Assembly: GCA_045576895.1 (NCBI GenBank)
Contig: JAZNHI010000135.1
Coordinates: forward strand, 1-5,297
Length of the DNA: 5,297 bases
Direction: 5' to 3'
From: UBA3792 sp045576895
Lineage (GTDB): Bacteria; Bacillota; Clostridia; Christensenellales; CAG-138
Positions within the stretch are counted from its first letter, which is position 1. Every line of letters starts with the position of its first letter. Below, in pieces: positions 1-4,921 of the stretch. The notes under the pieces are model-generated. The model saw nothing but the letters and a program-made list of their open reading frames with translations, was not told the origin of the DNA and ran no database searches. Position numbers and translations under genes: made by a program.

Positions 1-178
1 GCCCGGCTCCCCCGCCGAACGGGTAGTCGTCGGTCTTGCGATGCTTATTGTCGGCATACGCGCGGATGTCGTGCGTTTCGATCGAAAGCAAGCCGCTTGC
101 CTGCGCGCGTCCGAGGATCGAGGCGTTCATAACGCCCTCGAACATCTCCGGAAACAGGGTCAGAATGTCAATCTTCAA
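1..178 (-). CDS. trmD: tRNA (guanine-N1-)-methyltransferase TrmD, N-terminal part (cut by window edge)
   Basis: TrmD is a cytoplasmic SPOUT-class enzyme that methylates N1 of G37, next to the anticodon, using S-adenosylmethionine; this prevents +1 frameshifting. Only the first 59 codons are present. The N-terminus shows KIDILTLFPEMF (residues 2-13), the family's opening strand and loop, and the visible part ends in DDYPFGGGAG (50-59), the conserved stretch leading into the trefoil-knot half. The start is a TTG at 176-178, preceded by an ideal AAAGGAGG at 188-195 with a 9-nt spacer. The first in-frame ATG is codon 12, and using it would remove the conserved N-terminus, so TTG is preferred. The gene overlaps the rimM stop by 11 nt, so its translation is probably coupled to rimM. 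Identity is secure; the C-terminal two thirds lies outside the window. Confidence 0.95.
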   Translation of the reverse strand, partial: MKIDILTLFPEMFEGVMNASILGRAQASGLLSIETHDIRAYADNKHRKTDDYPFGGGAG

Positions 179-686
179 ACAGCCCGACCTCCTTTAAAAC
201 CGCGGCGTCGAACACGATTTTGCCGCCGTCGGTGTCGACCTCCGCAAGCACACGCTTCAGAGCCGGGACCATCAGCTTGCCGTCTGCGATCTCGTAGACG
301 TCGTTCGCGCCGGTCTCATAGACGTTGGTCAGCTTGCCGTAGGCATTCCCGTCGGTGTCGAACGTTTCGCAGCCGATGAGATCGGTCACGAAATACGTGT
401 CCTTCGGCAGCTTCACCCGATGCGCCCGATCCACGCAAAGATACGCGCCGCGAAGCGCGTTCGCCTGTTCCGGCGTTTCCGTGCCTTCGACCGTGAGAAT
501 CACGGCATCCGGCGCAACGGACGCAACAGAAAGCTGCACGGGGCGCATTTCCCCGTGCAACTCGAGATATGCTTCCGTAAGACCGCGAAAGCGCTTGCTC
601 GAATCGGTCAGCGGCTCGACCTTGACCGCGCCGTGTACGCCGTGCGGACGAACGATCGCGCCGATCCGGTAATACGCTGCGCTCAC
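168..686 (-). CDS. rimM: 16S rRNA processing / 30S maturation factor RimM
   Basis: RimM assists late assembly of the 30S head around ribosomal protein S19 and is needed for efficient 16S rRNA maturation. The 172-residue product has the normal family length. The N-terminal RimM beta-barrel opens with RIGAIVRPHGVHGAVKV (7-23). The C-terminal PRC-barrel begins around residue 98 (YFVTDLIGCE) and carries GANDVYEI (126-133) and the LMVPALKRVLAEVD strand (138-151), all typical of the family. The start codon is GTG at 684-686, fused to the khpA stop as a 4-nt GTGA overlap. No strong Shine-Dalgarno precedes it, so translational coupling to khpA is likely. Downstream it overlaps trmD by 11 nt. The rimM-trmD pairing is conserved across bacteria and links 30S assembly to tRNA modification. 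Confidence 0.96.
   Translation of the reverse strand: MSAAYYRIGAIVRPHGVHGAVKVEPLTDSSKRFRGLTEAYLELHGEMRPVQLSVASVAPDAVILTVEGTETPEQANALRGAYLCVDRAHRVKLPKDTYFVTDLIGCETFDTDGNAYGKLTNVYETGANDVYEIADGKLMVPALKRVLAEVDTDGGKIVFDAAVLKEVGLFED
188..195 (-). promoter_or_regulatory. Shine-Dalgarno site deciding the trmD TTG start
   Basis: The minus strand reads AAAGGAGG here, a full match to the anti-SD sequence, 9 nt before the TTG codon at 176-178. It lies inside the last codons of rimM. It is the main sequence support for a TTG start at trmD rather than an internal ATG. Confidence 0.85.
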
Positions 687-910
687 AGAATGTCGACGAC
701 GACCTTCTTCTCGTCGTTGATGGACGCCGCTTTGACGATCGCTCGGATCGCCTTCGCGATGCGTCCCTGCTTGCCGATGACCTTGCCGGTATCCTCGGGG
801 TCGACGGAAAGCGTGATGATCACGCTGTCGTCCTCCTCGCGGGTGGTCACGGAGACCGCCTCGGGATGGTCGACCAGGCTCTTTGCGATGAATTCAACCA
901 GCTTGTCCAT
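683..910 (-). CDS. khpA: KH-domain RNA-binding protein KhpA (YlqC family)
   Basis: This is a 75-residue single KH-domain protein. Family members are small cytoplasmic RNA-binding proteins; in streptococci KhpA partners with KhpB/EloR/Jag to influence cell elongation and division. The sequence shows MDKLVEFIAKSLVDHPEAVS at the start, then a central VIGKQGR with the RNA-binding GxxG loop as GKQG (47-50), followed by the helix IAKAIRAIVKAAS. The ATG at 908-910 is chosen because GAGG (916-919) lies 5 nt upstream and the family starts here. A longer in-frame extension to 994 would overlap rpsP and adds low-complexity Arg/Glu sequence. The gene sits 11 nt after rpsP and its stop overlaps the rimM GTG start. 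The rpsP-khpA-rimM order matches Firmicutes, except that ylqD is missing. Confidence 0.93.
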   Translation of the reverse strand: MDKLVEFIAKSLVDHPEAVSVTTREEDDSVIITLSVDPEDTGKVIGKQGRIAKAIRAIVKAASINDEKKVVVDIL

Positions 911-921
911 AGCCGCCTCGA

Positions 922-1164
922 TCAGTCGATCGCGCCCGCCTTCTTCAGAAGGCCGCGAACGGTGTCGGTGGGCTGTGCGCCGTTCTTCATCCACTGCTGC
1001 GCGCGCTCGTTGTCAACCTTCAGCTCAACGGGTTCGCTTGCGGGATTGTAGTAACCGAGCTCCTCCACGAATGCGCCGTCACGCGGTGCGCGGGAGTCCG
1101 CAACGATGATACGGTAGAAAGGCTGCTTCTTCGCGCCCATTCTTCTCAGTCTGATTTTCAACAT
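922..1164 (-). CDS. rpsP: 30S ribosomal protein S16
   Basis: S16 is a primary 16S rRNA-binding protein of the small-subunit body, required for 30S assembly. The 80-residue product matches the usual 75-90 residues. The N-terminus KIRLRRMGAKKQPFYRIIVA (3-22) followed by DSRAPRDGAFVEELGYYNP is the family signature, and the C-terminus ends in a normal GLLKKAGAID. The ATG at 1162-1164 has AAGGAG at 1175-1180 with a 10-nt spacer. It follows ffh on the same strand after a 321-nt repeat-rich gap. I see no convincing sigma-A promoter in that gap, so it may be read through from ffh or have a promoter I cannot recognise. Downstream, khpA follows after 11 nt. Confidence 0.97.
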   Translation of the reverse strand: MLKIRLRRMGAKKQPFYRIIVADSRAPRDGAFVEELGYYNPASEPVELKVDNERAQQWMKNGAQPTDTVRGLLKKAGAID

Positions 1165-1213
1165 GGTTTTGTTTCTCCTTATCCTTTGTTTTCTTTTTTG
1201 ATTTATATCGAAT

Positions 1214-1288
1214 ACGGCATTGCCGTTTTCGTCCGTAGTTTATGACGGCCCTGCCGTCAATTCATCCGCGAAAAGCGTTCCGCTTTTC
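1214..1288. repeat. Intergenic cluster of three perfect hairpins upstream of rpsP
   Basis: Three short inverted repeats follow one another. ACGGC/GCCGT has a 3-nt loop (1214-1226), TGACGGC/GCCGTCA has a 3-nt loop (1243-1259), and GAAAAGCG/CGCTTTTC has a 3-nt loop (1270-1288). An ATTCATCC spacer separates the last two. None is followed by a T-run in the direction of transcription, so they are not classical intrinsic terminators. They would form stem-loops in the ffh-rpsP transcript leader. The pattern of spacer plus hairpin resembles the array at 3308-3382. Function is unknown. Confidence 0.6.
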
Positions 1289-1298
1289 TGCGTGTACT

Positions 1299-1473
1299 CC
1301 TCATCCGGCTCGCTGACGCTTCGCCACCTTCCCCACATCAGGGGGAAGACTTTTGGTTGCGCTTGCACAGAGGCTTCTCCTTGAGGAGAAGCATGGTACG
1401 CGCGGGAAGCGCGCGATCTGCCGTCGAAGCGAAGCGGAGCTGTCACCGACAGGTGACTGAGGGGATGTTCCCC
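1299..1473. repeat. Composite palindromic intergenic repeat between ffh and rpsP
   Basis: This stretch of about 175 bp consists largely of adjacent inverted repeats: CTTCCCC/GGGGAAG (1328-1348), GCTTCTCC/GGAGAAGC around TTGA (1373-1392), CGCGC/GCGCG (1399-1413), GTCACC/GGTGAC around GACA (1442-1457) and GGGGA/TCCCC around TGT (1461-1473). It contains the phrases CTCATCCGGCTCGCTGACGC, GAAGCGAAGCGGAGCTGTCA and GTGACTGAGGGGATG, which I recognise from memory as recurring in intergenic regions of gut Clostridia. Dispersal cannot be tested in this window because only one copy is present. The last hairpin lies 13 nt past the ffh stop. It could be a non-autonomous mobile element, or an mRNA processing or attenuation structure. 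Boundaries are approximate. Confidence 0.65.
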
Positions 1474-1485
1474 TTGCTTCCCCGC

Positions 1486-2835
1486 TCAGAACCCAAACGG
1501 GAAGCCGCCGCGCTTGATCTTGCCCTTCTTGCCCTTCTTGAACATGCCGCCGGTCATCTGCTTCATCATCTTGCGCGAAGCCTCGAACTGGTTCATCAGC
1601 TTGTTCACGTCCTGGATCGTCGTGCCGCTGCCGCGCGCGATGCGCCGTCTTCTGGAAGCGTTCAGGATATCCGGGTTGGCGCGTTCCTTCGGCGTCATCG
1701 CCTGAATGATCGCCTTCGTGCGCCCCATCGCCTTCTCGTCGATCTGCAGCCCGTTGAGCTTGCCGCCCATGCCTGGGATCATCTTAAGGATATCCTCCAT
1801 GGAGCCCATGTCCTTCATCTGCTCCATCTGATCGAGGAAGTCGTCGAGCGTGAAGGTGTCGGTGCGCATCTTCTTTTCGAGCTCCGCCGCCTTTTTCTGA
1901 TCGAACGCCTGTTCCGCCTTTTCGATCAGCGTCAGCATGTCGCCCATGCCGAGGATGCGGCTTGCCATGCGGTCCGGATGGAACGGCTCGAGGTCGGTGA
2001 GCTTCTCGCCCGTGCCGGCAAACTTGATCGGCTTTCCCGTGACCGCGCGGACCGACAGCGCAGCGCCGCCGCGCGTGTCGCCGTCCAGCTTCGTGAGCAC
2101 CACGCCGGTCAGCGGAACCGCCTCGTTGAACGCCTTTGCGACGTTGACGGCGTCCTGACCGGTCATCGCGTCGACCACCAGCAGGATCTCCGCGGGCTCC
2201 AATGCGTTGCGGATGCGCTTCAGTTCATCCATCATGTCCTCGTCGATGTGCAGACGGCCTGCGGTATCGACGATCACGACATCCCTGAAGGTTCTGCGCG
2301 CTTCTTCAACCGCTTCCTGTGCGGTCTTCACCGGATCCTGCGTGCCGTGTTCGTAAACCGGAACCTCGGCTTTTCCGCCAACGACCTTTAACTGCTCGAT
2401 CGCCGCCGGACGGTAGATGTCGCAGGCGCAGAGCATCGGGGACTTGCCGTACTGCTTACGGAGGAGCACGGCGAGCTTTCCGCACATCGTCGTTTTGCCG
2501 GCGCCCTGCAGACCCGACATCAGGATCACGGCGGGCTTTTTGGAGCCGAACTCCAGCTTCGCGTTCGTGCTGCCCATGAGGGCGGTCAGCTCTTCGTTGA
2601 CGATCTTGATGACCATCTGTCCCGGCGTGAGGCTTTCGAGCACGTCGGTGCCGACGGCGCGCGCTTCCACGCGCTTGACGAAATCCTTGACGACGAGGAA
2701 GTTGACGTCCGCTTCGAGGAGCGCAAGCTTGATCTCGCGCATGGCGTCCTTGACGTCGCGCTCGGAAAGGCGTCCCTTGCCGGTCAGCTTCTTAAAAACA
2801 TTCTGCAGTTTTGATGCGATGCCTTCAAATGCCAT
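1486..2835 (-). CDS. ffh: Signal recognition particle GTPase Ffh (SRP54)
   Basis: Ffh binds signal peptides emerging from the ribosome, together with SRP RNA, and delivers the complex to the FtsY receptor at the membrane. The 449-residue product has the normal length and a complete NG-M layout. The N domain (about 1-95) carries ALLEADVN (38-45). The G domain has P-loop GLQGAGKTT (108-116), DIYRPAAIEQL (139-149), DTAGR (190-194), TKLDGDTRGG (248-257) and GTGEK (274-278). The M domain starts near 298, has a Met-rich finger loop (about 335-357) and the SRP-RNA motif SRRRRIARGSG (394-404), and ends in a Lys/Gly-rich tail. ATG at 2833-2835 is chosen because GGGAGG (2842-2847) sits 6 nt upstream and MAFEGIASKLQNVFKKL is the standard N-terminus; the open frame extends upstream only as an antiparallel shadow of ylxM. 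It overlaps the ylxM stop by 11 nt, implying coupling. Confidence 0.98.
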   Translation of the reverse strand: MAFEGIASKLQNVFKKLTGKGRLSERDVKDAMREIKLALLEADVNFLVVKDFVKRVEARAVGTDVLESLTPGQMVIKIVNEELTALMGSTNAKLEFGSKKPAVILMSGLQGAGKTTMCGKLAVLLRKQYGKSPMLCACDIYRPAAIEQLKVVGGKAEVPVYEHGTQDPVKTAQEAVEEARRTFRDVVIVDTAGRLHIDEDMMDELKRIRNALEPAEILLVVDAMTGQDAVNVAKAFNEAVPLTGVVLTKLDGDTRGGAALSVRAVTGKPIKFAGTGEKLTDLEPFHPDRMASRILGMGDMLTLIEKAEQAFDQKKAAELEKKMRTDTFTLDDFLDQMEQMKDMGSMEDILKMIPGMGGKLNGLQIDEKAMGRTKAIIQAMTPKERANPDILNASRRRRIARGSGTTIQDVNKLMNQFEASRKMMKQMTGGMFKKGKKGKIKRGGFPFGF

Positions 2836-3181
2836 CTTCGTCCTCCCAGATTGCGGCGAGCTCCGCAAGATACCCTTCCAGCGCCGCACGGTCCTCGTCC
2901 CGCAAAGGGGCGTCCTTGAACCGTCCGTGCAGCGCGCGCAGAAGCTGTGTCTGCTTCGCTTCCTTGCGAACAAGCCCCACCGCCGCTTCGGTTTCGTGCA
3001 GCAGATGCGAACCGCGCGCAATGATGTCGCGCACGCCCTGCCGGGAAATGCCCTCGCGCTCCGCGATCTCCGCAAGCGAGCAGTTCTCGTCGGTATACTG
3101 GCGGAGAATGCTCCTCTGCCGCTCGGTCAAAAGCTGCTCGTAGCGGTCCAGAAGCATGCCGAGCTCAAACAATCGTTCCAT
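2825..3181 (-). CDS. ylxM: YlxM/UPF0122 family helix-turn-helix protein (SRP-associated)
   Basis: This 118-residue protein belongs to the YlxM family, encoded next to ffh in Firmicutes; the streptococcal homologue binds SRP components and modulates SRP GTPase activity. Residues about 18-58 form a sigma-70 region-4-like helix-turn-helix, with LTERQRSILRQY followed by SLAEIAEREGISRQGVRDII. A charged helical C-terminal half follows and ends in IWEDEDGI. ATG at 3179-3181 is chosen because GGAG (3187-3190) is placed 5 nt before it. A GTG two codons upstream (3185-3187) would overlap that site and is less likely. The gene is first in the operon, directly behind a consensus promoter and a 5' UTR hairpin, and its end overlaps ffh. 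Whether the HTH binds DNA is unknown; I infer an SRP-linked role from context. Confidence 0.93.
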   Translation of the reverse strand: MERLFELGMLLDRYEQLLTERQRSILRQYTDENCSLAEIAEREGISRQGVRDIIARGSHLLHETEAAVGLVRKEAKQTQLLRALHGRFKDAPLRDEDRAALEGYLAELAAIWEDEDGI

Positions 3182-3193
3182 AGTCACTCCGAG

Positions 3194-3217
3194 GTGTAAA
3201 GTCTTTTTCCTTTACAC
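3194..3217. promoter_or_regulatory. 8-bp inverted repeat at the predicted transcription start of ylxM-ffh
   Basis: GTGTAAAG (3194-3201) and CTTTACAC (3210-3217) form a perfect 8-bp inverted repeat around an 8-nt pyrimidine-rich (plus strand) centre. On the transcribed minus strand it begins 8 nt after the -10 box, so it would be a stem-loop at or near the very 5' end of the mRNA, about 13 nt before the ylxM start codon. It could stabilise the transcript end, tune access to the GGAG ribosome site, or act as an operator. The sequence alone does not separate these. Confidence 0.6.
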
Positions 3218-3224
3218 TCGTTCC

Positions 3225-3252
3225 ATTATACCGATTTTGCCCCGTTTGTCAA
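3225..3252 (-). promoter_or_regulatory. Sigma-A promoter of the ylxM-ffh operon
   Basis: On the minus strand the -35 box is TTGACA (3247-3252) and the -10 box is TATAAT (3225-3230), both perfect consensus, separated by 16 nt. Transcription should start near 3217-3219, about 37 nt before the ylxM ATG. The strength fits an essential SRP operon. It lies just downstream of the strong terminator at 3270-3295, so transcription from the upstream glycosyltransferase gene should not reach it. Confidence 0.9.
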
Positions 3253-3269
3253 GCATTATTTTCAAATAT

Positions 3270-3295
3270 AAAAAAGGTTCTCCGACCGGAGAACC
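3270..3295 (-). terminator. Rho-independent terminator (second of two) after the glycosyltransferase gene
   Basis: On the minus strand GGTTCTCC/GGAGAACC form an 8-bp GC-containing stem around a 4-nt loop (3276-3295), followed directly by six T residues and an AT-rich tail. It lies about 85 nt past the glycosyltransferase stop and 18 nt before the -35 box of the ylxM promoter. On the plus strand the tail is only CTCTTTC, so it should work mainly in the minus direction. Confidence 0.9.
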
Positions 3296-3307
3296 CTCTT
3301 TCATACG

Positions 3308-3350
3308 CATCACTGCGAAGCAGCATCACTTGCGCAAAGCGCAAACATCA
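3308..3350. repeat. Short array of CATCA spacers alternating with perfect hairpins
   Basis: CATCA occurs at 3308-3312, 3324-3328 and 3346-3350. The first is followed by the hairpin CTGC-GAA-GCAG (3313-3323). The second is followed by TTGCGC-AAA-GCGCAA (3330-3344). The third is followed by the terminator hairpin that starts at 3353. The hairpin sequences differ while the CATCA spacer is constant, which is a modular repeat rather than a simple duplication. It lies between the two terminators of the glycosyltransferase gene, so it is either untranscribed or part of the read-through 3' UTR. No function is known to me. Confidence 0.6.
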
Positions 3351-3352
3351 TT

Positions 3353-3382
3353 GAAAAAGCCGGACTATTGTCCTGCTTTTTC
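3353..3382 (-). terminator. Hairpin terminator overlapping the glycosyltransferase stop codon
   Basis: The 30-nt element has outer arms GAAAAAGC/GCTTTTTC and inner arms GGAC/GTCC around a 4-nt loop, with one mismatch between them. Read on the minus strand, the stem GCaGGAC/GTCCgGC is followed by five T residues, a plausible intrinsic terminator. Its 5' arm begins within the TGA stop (3381-3383), so a ribosome terminating there could interfere with folding. By symmetry it also has a T-tract on the plus strand, but no plus-strand gene needs it here. Confidence 0.7.
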
Positions 3383-4790
3383 ACCACACCTGCCAGCGCC
3401 AGACGAACGCCATCAGATACAGCGCGGAAAGCGGCAGCAGCACGCCCGCAGCAAGCCATTGCTGCCATTTCTTTTCCGTGACGGCGGCAAGCATCATGGC
3501 GACGACCGGCATCGAGAGGAGATAGCGCGGACCGGACAGCAGCCACGTCGCGCCGATCGCGATCGCAAAGTACGCGATGAACCATGCGGCATAGCTCGGA
3601 CGCAGCTTCTTCGCAGTGCACGCAAACAGTCCGAGCGTGCCGAAATGCCAGACAAGGTTCGGCAGCCACAGCCCGAAGATGTTCTCGCGGTTGCCCTCGC
3701 CGATGCAGCCGATCAGATATTTCGTCTGATACGACGCCGTGTTGAAGAACCACCCGAGATGCTGGCTCCACCATCTGTGCTGATAGGTCAGAAACTGCAG
3801 CGGATTGTCCGAAACGGTCCTGTTGATCCAAAGATACGCTCCGAAGCCTGCGGGCACGAGCAGCACGGAAAGCGCGCCGAGCAGCCATTTCCTCCGTCCG
3901 CAGCCCTTTTGCGGGAACATGCGGATCCATTCGAGGACCATCGGCGCGACAAGCAGCAGCCCCACCGTGCGCGTAAACGCGCAGTACGCGCCGAACGCCC
4001 CGGCGAGCAGGAACCGCTTTTTGCGGAAGCAGTACAGCGCCGAAAGGGCAAGCAACAGATAGAGCGATTCGCTCATCGGCGCAAGGAAGAAGAATCCGCC
4101 CGGCAGCAGCAAGAGCATCAGCACCGTCCGGAACGCTTGCTTATGCCCGCAATCGAGCCGCAGCAGCCGATAGAGCATGCAGCACGCCGCGGGGAACGAC
4201 ACCGCGGAAACGAACAGCCCTGCAACGGCGTCGTTTCCGAAGATGCGGTAAAACGGATAGACGGCAAGCGGATATCCCGGCAGGAACACCAGCTGCACGA
4301 CGCGCCCGACGTCGTCCCCGTTCTGGAACCAATCCTCCGTCGTTTCGAGAACGCTCTTCGGCACGTACCACTCCCGCGCAATGTCGAGGTAATGTCCGCT
4401 GTCCAGGCACCGCCAGAACTCCACCGCGCCGCGGAACGTAAAGCCCTCCCCGTTTTTGACGGACAGCGCGAGCGTCACCGCGCCGAACAGCAGCGCTTCG
4501 ACCGCAAGGGCGAGCAGCGCGATCCGGAGCAGAATGTATTTCGGTTCGGTATCCTCCGTCAGCGTGATCCCTCTGTCCCGCCAGAAGTCGATCCAGCCGG
4601 GCACGAAACGGAAGCAGCCGACGGTGAACAGCAGTGCGGAACATGCCGCCGCAGCAATGCCGAACGGACCCGGATGCTCCTTCACGATCCAGTATACAAA
4701 CGCGCACGCAACCGCAAGGATCCCGACGCCTGAGACGATCCATACCGGAAGGTTCTTATTCTTTATGCGATCTTTGTATTCCGCTTCCAT
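3381..4790 (-). CDS. GT-C fold membrane glycosyltransferase, PIG-V/Gpi18 mannosyltransferase-like
   Basis: A 469-residue polytopic membrane protein, probably transferring a sugar from a lipid-linked donor on the outer face of the membrane. About 11-12 hydrophobic segments are visible (roughly 15-36, 43-60, 86-110, 186-208, 220-237, 241-256, 260-285, 303-322, 371-392, 399-419, 421-436, 444-466). The first large loop has LDSGHYLDIAREWY (129-142), resembling the PIG-V WD-x(2)-H/Y-x-x-IA motif, with D130 the candidate catalytic acid. Further PIG-V-like pieces are FLPGYPLAVYPFYRIFG (169-185), APMSESLYLLLALSALY (237-253), FTRTVGLLLVAP (272-283) and SGPRYLLSMP (419-428). The ATG at 4788-4790 is the first after an in-frame stop at 4809-4811; its ribosome site is weak (AGGA only 1 nt away, GGAA 7 nt away). 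It is a single-gene unit with its own promoter and terminators. Donor and acceptor are unknown; another GT-C family such as GT39 is possible. Confidence 0.8.
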   Translation of the reverse strand: MEAEYKDRIKNKNLPVWIVSGVGILAVACAFVYWIVKEHPGPFGIAAAACSALLFTVGCFRFVPGWIDFWRDRGITLTEDTEPKYILLRIALLALAVEALLFGAVTLALSVKNGEGFTFRGAVEFWRCLDSGHYLDIAREWYVPKSVLETTEDWFQNGDDVGRVVQLVFLPGYPLAVYPFYRIFGNDAVAGLFVSAVSFPAACCMLYRLLRLDCGHKQAFRTVLMLLLLPGGFFFLAPMSESLYLLLALSALYCFRKKRFLLAGAFGAYCAFTRTVGLLLVAPMVLEWIRMFPQKGCGRRKWLLGALSVLLVPAGFGAYLWINRTVSDNPLQFLTYQHRWWSQHLGWFFNTASYQTKYLIGCIGEGNRENIFGLWLPNLVWHFGTLGLFACTAKKLRPSYAAWFIAYFAIAIGATWLLSGPRYLLSMPVVAMMLAAVTEKKWQQWLAAGVLLPLSALYLMAFVWRWQVW

Positions 4791-4823
4791 GTCCTTTTTC
4801 CGTTTCTTTCATTCCTTTCGATG

Positions 4824-4852
4824 AGTATACCATACCGTCCGCACCGAGACAA
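4824..4852 (-). promoter_or_regulatory. Promoter of the glycosyltransferase gene
   Basis: On the minus strand TTGTCT (4847-4852) and TATACT (4824-4829) are separated by 17 nt, and TGG immediately before the -10 gives an extended -10 element. Transcription would start near 4817, giving a leader of about 27 nt before the ATG at 4790. It is a good match overall, with two mismatches in the -35 box and one in the -10 box. Confidence 0.75.
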
Positions 4853-4873
4853 GCCCGAGAAAAAAAGTTTACG

Positions 4874-4921
4874 AAGATGAAGTTTCACATCTTTTCCACA
4901 TTCAAAACGCGCAAGATGTGG
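4874..4921. promoter_or_regulatory. Overlapping inverted repeats upstream of the RND pump promoter (possible operator)
   Basis: Three inverted repeats share arms here: AAGATG/CATCTT (4874-4893, 8-nt loop), CACATCTT/AAGATGTG (4886-4920, 19-nt gap) and CCACAT/ATGTGG (4896-4921, 14-nt gap). The right-hand arms abut the -10 box at 4922-4927, so a protein bound there would cover the -35 region. Efflux pumps of this type are often controlled by local repressors, but no regulator gene is visible in the window. This is an inference from symmetry only. Confidence 0.4.

Noticed and set aside
911..994. N-terminal extension of khpA into rpsP
   Set aside because: The extra residues are an out-of-frame shadow of the rpsP end. 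The ATG at 908-910 has a ribosome site and matches the family start.
1201..1230. Possible separate promoter for rpsP (TATAAA on the minus strand near 1202-1207)
   Set aside because: No reasonable -35 box stands 16-18 nt upstream; the region there is occupied by the ACGGC/GCCGT hairpin.
1240..1446. A 68-codon minus-strand frame within the ffh-rpsP gap
   Set aside because: It is almost wholly built from the hairpins of the composite repeat and has no recognisable domain. I treat it as a spurious frame in a repeat, although such frames are often annotated as hypothetical proteins.
1299..1473. CRISPR array or tRNA-like structure in the palindromic block
   Set aside because: The inverted repeats differ from one another, no direct repeat with regular spacers occurs, and no cloverleaf with an acceptor stem and anticodon arm can be drawn.
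1357..2391. A 344-codon plus-strand frame antisense to ffh
   Set aside because: Low-complexity Arg/His/Leu-rich shadow of a highly conserved gene, beginning inside the repeat, without its own promoter or a recognisable product.
2836..3075. N-terminal extension of ffh into ylxM
   Set aside because: The added sequence is a shadow of ylxM and is Arg/Ser/Cys-rich; the ATG at 2833-2835 has GGGAGG upstream and gives the standard Ffh N-terminus.
3156..4733. A 525-codon open frame on the plus strand, antisense to the glycosyltransferase
   Set aside because: Its translation is rich in Arg, Gln, Glu and Pro without domain pattern, typical of the antisense of a hydrophobic gene in GC-rich DNA. It runs through two terminators and the ylxM promoter, and its start lies inside ylxM. 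The minus-strand frame has clear GT-C motifs and its own promoter.
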